32,008 nucleotides of DNA from an uncultured Eubacterium sp. (GCA_910585745.1 CAJUFM010000032.1:1-32008), one strand, 5' to 3'. Positions 22,778-30,906 are shown, numbered from the stretch's first letter. Notes: generated from the letters alone by a model not told the origin. Made by a program: numbers and translations.

Positions 22778-23479
22778 ATGAAAGAATTATTTTCTAATTA
22801 TAATATTGAAGTCAATAATGAACAAGTTGAAAAATTTGATAATTATTTTAGACTGTTGATTGAATGGAATAAAAAAATAAACCTTACTGCAATTATTAAT
22901 TATGAAGATGTAATTAAAAAGCATTTTTTAGATAGTATTCTTTTATTAAAGGTTTACTCTAAGGATTTATTTACTTCAAAGAATATTATTGATGTTGGAA
23001 CAGGTGCAGGATTTCCAGGATTACCTCTTGCTATTATGTTACCAGATGCAGAGTTTACATTAGTTGATTCTTTAAATAAGCGTATTGAATTTTTAAAAGA
23101 AGTTATAGATATTTTAAAGATTAATAATATTACATTGATTCATAGCCGGGCAGAGGAACTTGGAATTAATTCTGATCATCGTGAAAAATATGATATATGT
23201 GTATCTAGAGCAGTAGCAGCTCTACCTTTGCTATTAGAATATTGTTCTCCTTTTGTTAAAAAAGAAGGAGTTCTATATATGTATAAGAGTCTGAAAGTGG
23301 AGGAAGAGATAGAATTATCAAAAAATGCATTATCCATATTGAATTGTTCTATTAATAAAAAAATATTACTGGCAAAGGAAGAAGACTTCCAACGATATAT
23401 TTTGGAAATAAAGAAGGAAAATTTTACACCAGAAAAATACCCTAGAAAACCTGGTAAGGCAAAGAAAAAGCCGTTATAG
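22778..23479 (+). CDS. rsmG: 16S rRNA (guanine-N7) methyltransferase RsmG (GidB)
   Basis: RsmG methylates G527 of 16S rRNA using S-adenosylmethionine; loss often gives low-level streptomycin resistance. The 233-residue product has the SAM-binding motif IIDVGTGAGFPGLPLAI (70-86), NLTAI near residue 35, VDSLNKRIEFLKEV and the later SRAVAALPLLLEY. ATG 22778 is chosen because GAGG (22769-22772) sits 5-6 bases upstream; the ATG at 22766 lacks a site. The gene is strikingly AT-rich, with codons dominated by A/T third positions, and lies exactly between two parS sites. Function is clear; the composition shift is an observation without a known cause. Confidence 0.94.
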   Translation: MKELFSNYNIEVNNEQVEKFDNYFRLLIEWNKKINLTAIINYEDVIKKHFLDSILLLKVYSKDLFTSKNIIDVGTGAGFPGLPLAIMLPDAEFTLVDSLNKRIEFLKEVIDILKINNITLIHSRAEELGINSDHREKYDICVSRAVAALPLLLEYCSPFVKKEGVLYMYKSLKVEEEIELSKNALSILNCSINKKILLAKEEDFQRYILEIKKENFTPEKYPRKPGKAKKKPL

Positions 23480-23521
23480 TTGATAGTTAAAAAAAATCGG
23501 ATTTTAGTTATTAAGTTAATA

Positions 23522-23537
23522 TGTTTCACGTGAAACA
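23522..23537. promoter_or_regulatory. parS: parS site 2 (ParB-binding centromere)
   Basis: A second perfect TGTTTCACGTGAAACA. Its palindrome extends to 26 bp (23517-23542), but the flanks differ from those of site 1 beyond the shared core, so it is not simply a copy of the whole element. It lies about 60 bases upstream of the predicted parA -10 box, so ParB spreading could influence parAB expression. Confidence 0.95.
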
Positions 23538-23596
23538 TATTAGTTGAATATAATTTGAAATTTTAATATTTTTCTATAGAAAATCATAAGGATTGA

Positions 23597-23605
23597 TGAT
23601 ATAAT
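23597..23605 (+). promoter_or_regulatory. parA: Extended -10 promoter of parA-parB
   Basis: TGATATAAT provides TG, one base and a perfect TATAAT (23600-23605); no good -35 lies at 17 bp. The predicted leader contains an 8-bp hairpin built on GCATAC/GTATGC (23636-23657) just before the GAGG site. Confidence 0.55.
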
Positions 23606-23670
23606 AGAAAGGTAGGAGAAAAGAACGATAGAAAGTTGCATACAAGATAGTATGCGGGAAGAGGATAAGA

Positions 23671-24444
23671 ATGATGAGTCACAAAATTATTGCAATAGCA
23701 AATCAGAAGGGTGGTGTAGGTAAGACAACAACTACAATCAATCTTGCTGCTGCTTTGGCTGAAAAAGGTAAAAAGGTTCTTATGATAGATATGGATCCAC
23801 AGGGTAATGGATCCAGTGGATTGGGAGTTGACAAAGATGAATTAGATATTACAGTTTATCATCTGATGATAGGAGCAAATTCTTTTGATGAATGTGTAAA
23901 GAAAAATGTATTAGAAAACTTAGATGTACTTCCAGCCAATGTTAATTTAGCTGGTGTTGAGATTGAGACTCTGGATATGGAAGACAGAAACTATATTTTA
24001 TCAAAAGAAATAGAAAAGATTAAAGATTTATATGATTACATATTGATCGATTGTCCGCCTTCCCTTAATAGTTTGACTATTAATTCTATGACGACAGCAG
24101 ATGCAGTTTTAGTTCCGATTCAATGTGAGTATTATGCTTTAGAGGGATTAAGTCAGCTGATCTATACGATCAATCTGGTAAAGGATCGTTTAAATCCAAG
24201 ACTTGAGATAGACGGTGTAGTATTTACTATGTATGATGGTAGAACGAACCTTTCATTGCAGGTTATTGAAAATGTCAGGGAAAACCTGGATCATAGGATA
24301 TATAATACAATTATTCCCCGCAGCGTTCGCCTGGCGGAAGCACCAAGTTATGGTCTTCCTATTAGTATTTATGATAGTAAGTCAACAGGTGCAAAAGCTT
24401 ACCGGGCTCTTGCAGAAGAAATGATCGAAAAAGGAGATGAATAG
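23671..24444 (+). CDS. parA: Chromosome partitioning ATPase ParA (Soj)
   Basis: ParA is the deviant-Walker ATPase that drives origin segregation and, in Firmicutes, controls DnaA activity. The 257-residue product has KGGVGKTT (13-20) with the signature Lys before the glycines, DMDPQGNGSSGLG, and IDCPPSLNSLT. Length is normal for chromosomal Soj proteins, with no N-terminal DNA-binding extension. GAGG (23661-23664) supports ATG 23671; a second ATG at 23674 could serve equally. parB follows 2 bases after the stop. Nearby parS sites and oriC place it in the chromosomal, not plasmid, class. Confidence 0.95.
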   Translation: MMSHKIIAIANQKGGVGKTTTTINLAAALAEKGKKVLMIDMDPQGNGSSGLGVDKDELDITVYHLMIGANSFDECVKKNVLENLDVLPANVNLAGVEIETLDMEDRNYILSKEIEKIKDLYDYILIDCPPSLNSLTINSMTTADAVLVPIQCEYYALEGLSQLIYTINLVKDRLNPRLEIDGVVFTMYDGRTNLSLQVIENVRENLDHRIYNTIIPRSVRLAEAPSYGLPISIYDSKSTGAKAYRALAEEMIEKGDE

Positions 24445-24446
24445 AG

Positions 24447-25319
24447 ATGGCGATGAAAAGGGGACTTGGAAAGGGTATAGATACGATCATTCCAAATAAA
24501 AATCTAGGACTGGATAATACAGCAGGAACAAAAATAAAGGCTGAGGAAACTATCGACATAAATAAGGTGGAACCGAACAAAGATCAGCCAAGAAAGACTT
24601 TTAATGAAGATTCCTTGATTGAATTGTCAGAGTCAATTAAGCAGCATGGAATTGTACAGCCTCTGGTAGTAACAAAGAGAGATGATTATTTTGAGATTAT
24701 TGCCGGTGAGAGAAGATGGCGTGCAGCAAAGCTGGCAGGCCTCAAAAAAGTACCAGTTGTAGTTAAAGATTATTCACCCCAGGAAATTATGGAGATTGCT
24801 CTGATTGAAAATATCCAGAGAGAAGATCTGAATCCGGTGGAGGAAGCTATGGCTTATCAGCGTCTGATACAAGAATACAGCTTAAAACAGGATGAAGTTG
24901 CTGAGAGAGTATCAAAGAGCCGTACTGCCATTACAAATTCCATCCGGCTTTTAAAACTGGATGAACGTGTGCAGAGTATGCTGGTGGAAGAGAATATTTC
25001 CAGTGGACATGCCAGGGCATTGCTTGCCATAAAGGATAATGATGAACAGTATAATATGGCGATGAAGATATTTGATGAGAAGTTAAGTGTCCGTGAGACG
25101 GAAAAGCTAATTAAATCCCTGGGAAAAGAGAAGAAGCCGGGAAAGAAAAAGGAAGAACTGAAAAATGAATTTGTTTATCGGGATCTGGAAGAGAAGTTGA
25201 AGATGATCACGGGAACAAAGGTTACTATTAATAGAAAAACTGAAAAATCTGGAAGGATTGAAATCGAGTATTACACTCCTGAGGACTTGGAAAAGATCAT
25301 TGGTTTATTAAATAACTAG
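24447..25319 (+). CDS. parB: Chromosome partitioning protein ParB (Spo0J)
   Basis: ParB is a CTP-dependent clamp that loads at parS and spreads along DNA. The 290-residue product begins MAMKRGLGKGIDTIIP, the usual ParA-contacting N-terminus. It then has the CTP-binding region HGIVQPLVV and GERRWRAAKLAG (87-98), ENIQREDLNPVEEA (121-134), the helix-turn-helix around VAERVSKSRTAITNSIRLL, and a C-terminal dimerisation segment. AAGGAG upstream lies partly in parA. Its targets are the two parS sites upstream of the operon. Confidence 0.96.
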   Translation: MAMKRGLGKGIDTIIPNKNLGLDNTAGTKIKAEETIDINKVEPNKDQPRKTFNEDSLIELSESIKQHGIVQPLVVTKRDDYFEIIAGERRWRAAKLAGLKKVPVVVKDYSPQEIMEIALIENIQREDLNPVEEAMAYQRLIQEYSLKQDEVAERVSKSRTAITNSIRLLKLDERVQSMLVEENISSGHARALLAIKDNDEQYNMAMKIFDEKLSVRETEKLIKSLGKEKKPGKKKEELKNEFVYRDLEEKLKMITGTKVTINRKTEKSGRIEIEYYTPEDLEKIIGLLNN

Positions 25320-25346
25320 AACACACATTCGATAGGAGAGATAAAT

Positions 25347-25844
25347 ATGTTTCGTTTAAGAGATTATGGAATTGAACCGGATATTGTTATTGTGAGCCTT
25401 GTAGCTGTCATTGCAATTATGTTGATATTACTTATCATCCTTCTCGTAAAGACAAGTGGACTTAAGAATCGGTATATGAATTTTATGGAAGGTAAAGACG
25501 GGAAGAGTCTGGAAGAGTCATTTCAAAAGAAATTTGAGAATATGGACTATGTAAATGAAGAACTGAAGAAGATTGACTGGCAGATCAATAATATTAACGA
25601 GAATTTGATGCATACTTATCAAAAGGTTGGTATTGTGAAATACGATGCATTTAAGGAGATTGGTGGTACGCTCAGCTTTGTTCTGGTACTTCTGACAAAG
25701 AATAATAATGGATTTATTTTGAATTCTATGCACTCAAATAGTGAAGGGTGTTATACCTACATTAAAGAAGTGAAGGGTGGAGAAGTATTTGTTACTCTTT
25801 CAGAAGAGGAGAGACAGGCATTGGAAATGGCAAAGACACAGTAG
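25347..25844 (+). CDS. DUF4446 membrane-anchored protein
   Basis: The 165-residue protein has one N-terminal membrane helix (about residues 13-34), a charged and probably coiled-coil stretch (50-85), and a compact domain with VGIVKYDAFKEIGGTLSFVLVLL and the Asn-rich turn that follows, the hallmark of DUF4446. The family is regularly found next to parB in Clostridia. A link with origin segregation has been guessed from context only. AGGAGAG lies upstream of ATG 25347, 27 bases after parB, so it is likely the third gene of the parAB operon. Confidence 0.85.
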   Translation: MFRLRDYGIEPDIVIVSLVAVIAIMLILLIILLVKTSGLKNRYMNFMEGKDGKSLEESFQKKFENMDYVNEELKKIDWQINNINENLMHTYQKVGIVKYDAFKEIGGTLSFVLVLLTKNNNGFILNSMHSNSEGCYTYIKEVKGGEVFVTLSEEERQALEMAKTQ

Positions 25845-25911
25845 CCTTTGCCATAAAAATATATTGATATGCTTATGTTAGCAGATAGAGCGGTATTTAT
25901 CTAAAATGCAT

Positions 25912-25958
25912 AAAAAAAAGCCCTTACCCAGCAGTTGCAGGTCTGCCAAACAAGGACT
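25912..25958 (-). terminator. Intrinsic terminator of tRNA-Lys
   Basis: On the minus strand a 16-bp stem (25943-25958 with 25919-25934, six G-U pairs) and an 8-base loop are followed by eight T (25912-25919). It starts 6 bases after the tRNA 3' end. Confidence 0.8.
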
Positions 25959-25964
25959 CGGGAG

Positions 25965-26037
25965 TACGCCTTTGGGGGCTCGAACCCCAGACACCCTGAT
26001 TAAGAGTCAGGTGCTCTACCAACTGAGCTAAAGGCGC
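25965..26037 (-). tRNA. tRNA-Lys(CUU)
   Basis: The acceptor GCGCCTT pairs with AAGGCGT (one G-U), the D-arm has AGCTCAGTTGGTAGAGC, and the anticodon stem CCTGA/TCAGG holds the loop CTCTTAA with anticodon CUU. The T-arm reads TGGGG-TTCGAGC-CCCCA. Length is 73 bases, discriminator A, CCA not encoded. It has its own promoter and terminator and points against the parAB operon. Confidence 0.95.
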
Positions 26038-26059
26038 TTATCTATAAGCTACAAGAGTT

Positions 26060-26088
26060 ATTATATAATAGAATATGAAAAAAAGCAA
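26060..26088 (-). promoter_or_regulatory. Promoter of tRNA-Lys
   Basis: On the minus strand TTGCTT (26083-26088), a 17-bp spacer and TATAAT (26060-26065) lie about 22 bases upstream of the tRNA. The AT-rich stretch 26089-26186 holds repeated AAAAAAATCT units and TATAAT-like boxes near 26136, probably for the transporter gene. Confidence 0.7.
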
Positions 26089-26186
26089 TAAAAAAAATCT
26101 AAAAAAAATCTAAAACTCAAAAAAAATGTAAATAATATAATTATTATATCAATTTTTTGTTGGTTTTGGTGCAGGAAGGAAATAAA

Positions 26187-27377
26187 ATGGCTAAAAATTC
26201 AAAAACAAACAAAAAAATAAGAGAAACTTTGAAAGCATTGCTGGCAAATACAGGACGACTGATATTGATCGTGGCTGCCTGTAGCATTGTAATCGCCGTG
26301 ATCATGCACTGGGAGAGTGTTTTGATAGAGTTAAGCCGGCTGGTCAAAGTATTGATGCCTTTTATACTTGGAATTGTGCTGGCTTTTCTGATCAATCCTC
26401 TGGTGGGAAATGTGCATCATCTGCTGAATCATTTTATTTTCAGGAATAAAAGACAGAAGGCATGTAAGTATACCAGTGTTGCTTTATCCTATTTGATCCT
26501 GCTGGGAGTACTGGCTGTAACGATAGTTTATATTGTTCCCCAGATTTCCGAGAGCTTAAAAGAATTAACCAGATCATTGGGCTATGGTTATAATTATGTG
26601 ATAAATAACACCGCAGAGATTCAACAGAAATATCCATTTTTGCCCATGGAAGATATCAAACAGCTTTTATTGAAAGTAGTACCGGAAAATATTTTTGGGT
26701 ATGGAACGGATCTGGCTAAGTTTGTATTTCCTTATCTGTACAACCTTTCTGCTTCTTTTATCAAAGGATTTATCGATGTTATATTTGGGATTGTAATATC
26801 CTGTTATATTATTCTGGATAAAGAGAAGATTTCCAAACAGATCAGAAGAATTATATTTGCATTTACCAATAGAAAACAGGCACCGGTTATTTGGGATACT
26901 TTCCGGGAATGTAACCATATCTTTAACGGATTTTTATATGGAAAGACCATTGATTCCCTGATCATTGGCATTTTGTCACTGATCGTTATGTCTGTGATCC
27001 AGCTTCCTTATGGACTGCTTCTCAGTGTGATCGTAGGGGTTACTAATATGATTCCATATTTTGGTCCATTTATTGGTGCTATACCAGGAGTTATCATTTA
27101 TCTTGTGATAGAACCAAAATATGCGATAATTTATGTGATCATGATACTGGTTCTGCAGCAGTTTGATGGTTTGTATCTTGGACCAAAGATCCTTGGCGAT
27201 CTCACAGGGATCAAACCTCTTTGGGTTATCTTTGGTATTACAGTGGGCGGTGCGTATTTTGGTGTACTTGGAATGTTTCTCGGAGTACCGACAGTGGCGG
27301 TGATCATGCATATCATCAATGTGATCATGGAAAAAAAGATTAAAAAAAGGATGCTGCAGGAATATAAAAATAATTAG
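26187..27377 (+). CDS. AI-2E family transporter (YtvI/PerM-like)
   Basis: This 396-residue protein has about eight membrane helices arranged in the AI-2E/UPF0118 pattern: two or three N-terminal helices, a large central soluble segment (about residues 120-190), and a C-terminal group with PYFGPFIGAIPGVIIYL, DGLYLGPKILGD and the closing GMFLGVPTVAVI. Family members have been proposed to export AI-2-type signals or to act as Na+/H+ antiporters; the substrate here cannot be told. ATG 26187 follows GGAAGGAAA. The frame runs upstream to 26157 without a ribosome binding site. The protein ends in a basic tail. It stands alone, between tRNA-Lys and a small convergent gene. Confidence 0.88.
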   Translation: MAKNSKTNKKIRETLKALLANTGRLILIVAACSIVIAVIMHWESVLIELSRLVKVLMPFILGIVLAFLINPLVGNVHHLLNHFIFRNKRQKACKYTSVALSYLILLGVLAVTIVYIVPQISESLKELTRSLGYGYNYVINNTAEIQQKYPFLPMEDIKQLLLKVVPENIFGYGTDLAKFVFPYLYNLSASFIKGFIDVIFGIVISCYIILDKEKISKQIRRIIFAFTNRKQAPVIWDTFRECNHIFNGFLYGKTIDSLIIGILSLIVMSVIQLPYGLLLSVIVGVTNMIPYFGPFIGAIPGVIIYLVIEPKYAIIYVIMILVLQQFDGLYLGPKILGDLTGIKPLWVIFGITVGGAYFGVLGMFLGVPTVAVIMHIINVIMEKKIKKRMLQEYKNN

Positions 27378-27391
27378 TGCTGGCAGCATTA

Positions 27392-27434
27392 GCTGGGACT
27401 GAATACCTTTTGGCCCCAGCATTATTTTATATTT
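27392..27434 (+). terminator. Weak hairpin terminator after the AI-2E transporter
   Basis: GCTGGG (27392-27397) pairs with CCCAGC (27415-27420); an inner CC/GG pair around a TTTT loop adds little. A T-rich stretch ATTATTTTATATTT follows. The stem is short and the T-run interrupted, so termination may be partial. Confidence 0.4.
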
Positions 27435-27544
27435 AGAAGGTTCATGATATAATGAGTGGACTCTGCAATCCTCTCGAAGGTTTTACAGAGCCCTGGTTTT
27501 CCGGAAAAAAAGTTGCGTATGATCCGGTGACAGTTTTTTTTCAT
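27422..27544 (-). CDS. Candidate 40-residue small protein downstream of trmB
   Basis: On the minus strand ATG 27544 follows AGGAG at a spacing of 8 and opens a 40-codon frame ending TAA at 27422. The product starts MKKNCHRIIRNFFSGKPGLC, is basic, has two Cys and ends in a hydrophobic segment HYIMNLLNI. It has an unusually good ribosome binding site for its length and lies 29 bases after the trmB stop in the same direction, so it could be cotranscribed. I do not recognise a family. Against it, the region also shows hairpins that could be structural RNA, and a frame of this length can arise by chance. Confidence 0.5.
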   Translation of the reverse strand: MKKNCHRIIRNFFSGKPGLCKTFERIAESTHYIMNLLNIK

Positions 27545-27573
27545 ATTTTAAACTCCTACATATCTTTTTAATA

Positions 27574-28239
27574 TTATATGCGAGAGTTTTTATTGTGCGC
27601 AGCTACCAGACGGTGAATGGGCATTCCCTTGGAAGAAAATTTTTCTTCGTATTCTGTCATTACATTATCTGCTGCAAAAGAACTGTTGTGCAGATCATAA
27701 GTAATGTCCCTGAGACTCCAATGTTCCGATTCTTTAATGGTTTCAACAGAGTAGTCAAAAAGGCTGCGGTTATCTGTCTTAAAGCAGATAACACCGTTTT
27801 GATTGAGAATAATATCATAGGAAGCAAGAAACTGAGGCGAAGTCAGTCTTCTTTTGGCATGCCTTTCTTTTGGCCACGGATCTGAAAAATTCAGATATAT
27901 CCGGTCTATCTCATCTTCATCAAATACTTCAATGATTTTTTTTGCATCCATTCGGATAAAATACAGATTGGGAAGATCTTTTTCCTGTCTCTTCTCAATG
28001 GCGCGGCAGAGTACGCTGGAGTACATTTCTATACCGATATAATTAATCTCCGGGTGAAGTTCTGCCAATGTATGGACAAATTTTCCTTTTCCCATCCCGA
28101 TCTCGATGTGGATGGGGTGGTCATTTCCAAAAAAGGTATTCCATTTTCCTTTATATTCCCCGGGATCCTGAATTACATAAAGACTATTAGCGATGATTTC
28201 TTCTGCGCCCTTTACATTTCGTAACCTCATAGTGATCAT
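27574..28239 (-). CDS. trmB: tRNA (guanine-N7-)-methyltransferase TrmB
   Basis: TrmB makes m7G46 in the tRNA variable loop. The 221-residue product has the SAM motif HIEIGMGKGKFV (44-55), IGIEMYSSVLCRA, and the family signature LNFSDPWPKERHAKRRL. FKTDNRSLFDYS and the C-terminal TEYEEKFSSKGMPIHRL complete the pattern. AAAGGA lies 5 bases before ATG 28239; another ATG at 28230 begins the sequence MRLRNVKG often seen in homologues, but its spacing is poor. Its promoter at 28283-28311 is back to back with that of the HD-GYP gene. Confidence 0.93.
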   Translation of the reverse strand: MITMRLRNVKGAEEIIANSLYVIQDPGEYKGKWNTFFGNDHPIHIEIGMGKGKFVHTLAELHPEINYIGIEMYSSVLCRAIEKRQEKDLPNLYFIRMDAKKIIEVFDEDEIDRIYLNFSDPWPKERHAKRRLTSPQFLASYDIILNQNGVICFKTDNRSLFDYSVETIKESEHWSLRDITYDLHNSSFAADNVMTEYEEKFSSKGMPIHRLVAAHNKNSRI

Positions 28240-28282
28240 TTTTCCTTTCTAAAAAGAGGTTCTGCCTTCTGCGGCACACAAT

Positions 28283-28311
28283 ATTTTATCAAAAATTTGT
28301 AAAAATGACAA
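28283..28311 (-). promoter_or_regulatory. trmB: Promoter of trmB
   Basis: On the minus strand TTGTCA (28306-28311), a 17-bp spacer and TAAAAT (28283-28288) with TG one base upstream lie about 44 bases before the start. The -35 is only 7 bases from the divergent -35 at 28319. Confidence 0.65.
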
Positions 28312-28318
28312 TATTATA

Positions 28319-28347
28319 TTGGAAAATTTATAAAAATCGTGTATTAT
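28319..28347 (+). promoter_or_regulatory. Promoter of the HD-GYP/carboxypeptidase operon
   Basis: TTGGAA (28319-28324), a 17-bp spacer and TATTAT (28342-28347) lie about 43 bases upstream of ATG 28390. It is divergent from the trmB promoter. Confidence 0.65.
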
Positions 28348-28389
28348 GGTAGTAGGGGATTTTATTAAATAAAAAATTGGTGGTGTTTT

Positions 28390-29484
28390 ATGGAAGAAAG
28401 AAAAGTCAAATTTGTGCCGGTCAGCAATATTATTCCGGGCATGATCGCAGCAAATGATATTTGTAACAGGAATAACGAGCTTATCATTCCGAAGGATTCG
28501 GTTATTGATGGAGCTGGAATAACAAGAATAACTCTTTTTGAGATTATAAGTGTAACGGTATATGCGGATGATCCGCTGCTGCTACAGATCAACGAGCAGA
28601 ATTTTCAGAATCAATTTGCATCTCAGGAAGAAAAGGAAGAGTTTATTGGATTCAGGAAAAATTATAATTCGACACTGGAACTTGTATCTAAAGAGTTAAA
28701 ACTCCTTTTGAATGAAGGGCAGGAGATTGATTATGAGAAACTTGTGGATGAAGTGGACAAGCTGGTCTATAAGTCTCAGAGTAAGTACCATATATTTAAT
28801 ATGCTTCATGACATCAAGACTTTTTCAGATGAAACCTTTCGGCACACTCTAAATGTAGCCATAATCAACAACATTTTTGCTGAATGGCTGAAAATGGATG
28901 AAAAGGGGAAGAAGGATCTGACATTGTGCGGGCTTCTTCATGATCTGGGAAAACTTTTTGTAGATCCGGATGTTTTGAGAAAACCTGGCAAGCTTACTGA
29001 CGAAGAATTTGAACAGATCAAGCAGCATCCGGTTTTAGGATATAACTGCCTTAAAAATAAAAATGTACCGGATAATGTCAAACAGGGGGTACTTCTTCAC
29101 CATGAAAGAAGTGATGGATTGGGATATCCCTATGGTTTTAAGAATGATGAAATTGCTCCTTTTGCTGCTATTACTGCAATAGCAGATGCTTATGAAGCGA
29201 TGACAGCTACAAGAGTTTACCGAAAGGGGCTGAGTCCTTTTGATGTGATCCGGATTTTTGAAGTAGATGGAAAAAAACAGTTTGATCCGGTATATCTGTT
29301 TCCGTTACTGAAGCATATGACGAATACATATCTCCAGCACAGGGTAGTATTAAGCAATGGCCTGACAGGAAAAATTGTCCTTATCAATAAAGATGAGCTG
29401 TCACGTCCTATGGTCATGCTGGATGATGAAACATTTTTAGATTTGTCCAAGTCGAGAGGTGTACAAATAACGGAGGTTCAATAA
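28390..29484 (+). CDS. HD-GYP domain phosphohydrolase (probable c-di-GMP phosphodiesterase)
   Basis: HD-GYP enzymes hydrolyse cyclic dinucleotides, chiefly c-di-GMP, with a two- or three-metal centre. The 364-residue cytoplasmic protein has an N-terminal regulatory part (1-130) and a catalytic domain with H152, the HD pair in LLHDLGK (H184-D185), HHERSDGLGYPYG (237-249) and IADAYEAMTATRVYRKG. The GYP triad is intact, so activity is likely. No receiver, PAS or membrane segment is visible. A small C-terminal region with GLTGKIVLINKDELSRPMV resembles the extra beta domain of some clostridial HD-GYP proteins. The gene precedes the carboxypeptidase gene by one base, suggesting joint control. Confidence 0.88.
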   Translation: MEERKVKFVPVSNIIPGMIAANDICNRNNELIIPKDSVIDGAGITRITLFEIISVTVYADDPLLLQINEQNFQNQFASQEEKEEFIGFRKNYNSTLELVSKELKLLLNEGQEIDYEKLVDEVDKLVYKSQSKYHIFNMLHDIKTFSDETFRHTLNVAIINNIFAEWLKMDEKGKKDLTLCGLLHDLGKLFVDPDVLRKPGKLTDEEFEQIKQHPVLGYNCLKNKNVPDNVKQGVLLHHERSDGLGYPYGFKNDEIAPFAAITAIADAYEAMTATRVYRKGLSPFDVIRIFEVDGKKQFDPVYLFPLLKHMTNTYLQHRVVLSNGLTGKIVLINKDELSRPMVMLDDETFLDLSKSRGVQITEVQ

Positions 29485-29485
29485 A

Positions 29486-30898
29486 ATGAAAAAGCGTATG
29501 AGAGTTCTCATGGCGGGAATGTGTTTACTGGCAGGTTTGGGAATCCGTACAGAATATGCGGGGGCTGAAAAAAAACAGGCTCCCAGCATTTCTGCAGAGG
29601 CAGGATGTGTTATTGATGTTCAGTCGGGCACTGTTTTGTATGATAAAAACATGAATAAAAAAGAGTATCCGGCGAGTATTACAAAGATCATGACGACCCT
29701 GGTAGCGTTGGAAAATTGTTCGCTGTCTGAAGAGGTCAAATATGATAATTCAGCTTTTGCCAACTGGGAGCCTCAAGCCTCCAATGCCAGTATAGTGGTT
29801 GGAGAAAAAATCAATATGAAGGAAAGCCTGTATGCTGTAATGCTGGCTTCTGCCAATGAAGCCTGCAATGGCGTGGCGAACCACATATCAGGAAGTATCG
29901 ATGCTTTTGTGGGAAAGATGAATGAAAAGGCTAAATCCCTGGGGTGCAAAAATACGCACTTCGCCAATACGAACGGACTCTGGAAAAAGGATCATTATAC
30001 TTCGGCATATGATATGGCGTTGATTGGACGGGCTGCAATTCAGAACAAAGATTTTAAGGAAATTACTGGGACAAGATCATTTCTTATGTCGAAGACCAAT
30101 AAGAGGAAAGCAGGATATCCGTTGGCCTGCCATCATAAAATGCTCAATCCGGCTGATTATCCTCAGTATGAATATGAATACTGTGAGGGTGGCAAGACAG
30201 GATATACATCCAAATGCCGTAATACTCTGGTAACCTTTGCGAAAAAAGGAAATATGGAACTGGTATGTGTAATATTAAAATGTGACAATTCATACTGGCT
30301 GGAGCCAAATGCCTATACCGATACGACCAGGCTTTTTAATTATTGTTTTGCTAATTACGAGAAGACCAATATTCAGCAGGATATGGCAAGCGATATCAAT
30401 GAGCAGTATCTCTTTACTAAATTTAGTCCATTTTACAGTAAAAGTACAAGTTCCCTTCATATAGAAGAAGAAGCAGGTATCATTTTGCCAAAAGGTGTGT
30501 CCGCGGACAAGGCGGAGAAAAAAGTAGAATATTTTGAACAGCCTCAGGAGATGAATGGAAAGAAAGTGATAGGGCGGCTTTCTTATACCTATAAAGGACA
30601 GGAAGTCGGTAGTTCCAATATATATTTTGAGGATAATGATTCGCTGACACTAAAAGACAGCATTGATATGAGCAAATGGTTTGATGAGGCAGTTGAAGTA
30701 GCCAAAAAAGAACCTTTTCCATGGAAAAAATGTATTTTGTTGATCATACTGGCGGGATGTATTCTGGGACTCAGTATTATTTGTTTCTTTAAGATCCGCG
30801 CTTATCAGGTTAAAACAGAGAGCCGGAGAAGATTCAAAAAAGACCGGCATAAATTAAAGCAGCGGGAACGGGACTTCTATACCCGGCGGTTGAAATAA
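29486..30898 (+). CDS. D-alanyl-D-alanine carboxypeptidase (DacF/PBP5-like, S11 family)
   Basis: This penicillin-binding protein trims the terminal D-Ala of peptidoglycan stem peptides outside the cell. The 470-residue product has a signal peptide (about 1-27) and the three catalytic motifs in order: SITK (S64-K67), SAN (122-124) and KTG (237-239). A C-terminal beta domain (about 310-400) is followed by a membrane helix at about 413-436 and a basic cytoplasmic tail, so it is held by a true C-terminal anchor rather than only an amphipathic helix. GGAGG lies 10-15 bases before ATG 29486, inside the HD-GYP gene. A terminator follows 9 bases after its stop. Confidence 0.92.
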   Translation: MKKRMRVLMAGMCLLAGLGIRTEYAGAEKKQAPSISAEAGCVIDVQSGTVLYDKNMNKKEYPASITKIMTTLVALENCSLSEEVKYDNSAFANWEPQASNASIVVGEKINMKESLYAVMLASANEACNGVANHISGSIDAFVGKMNEKAKSLGCKNTHFANTNGLWKKDHYTSAYDMALIGRAAIQNKDFKEITGTRSFLMSKTNKRKAGYPLACHHKMLNPADYPQYEYEYCEGGKTGYTSKCRNTLVTFAKKGNMELVCVILKCDNSYWLEPNAYTDTTRLFNYCFANYEKTNIQQDMASDINEQYLFTKFSPFYSKSTSSLHIEEEAGIILPKGVSADKAEKKVEYFEQPQEMNGKKVIGRLSYTYKGQEVGSSNIYFEDNDSLTLKDSIDMSKWFDEAVEVAKKEPFPWKKCILLIILAGCILGLSIICFFKIRAYQVKTESRRRFKKDRHKLKQRERDFYTRRLK

Positions 30899-30906
30899 GT
30901 ATAATG

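Noticed and set aside
27436..27541. Possible + strand small RNA: extended -10 TGATATAAT, hairpins with CTCTG/CAGAG and CCGG stems, then eight T
   Set aside because: The same bases hold a minus-strand frame with a strong ribosome binding site, and the T-run is simply the complement of its Lys codons. No known RNA family fits. Kept only as the alternative to the small gene.
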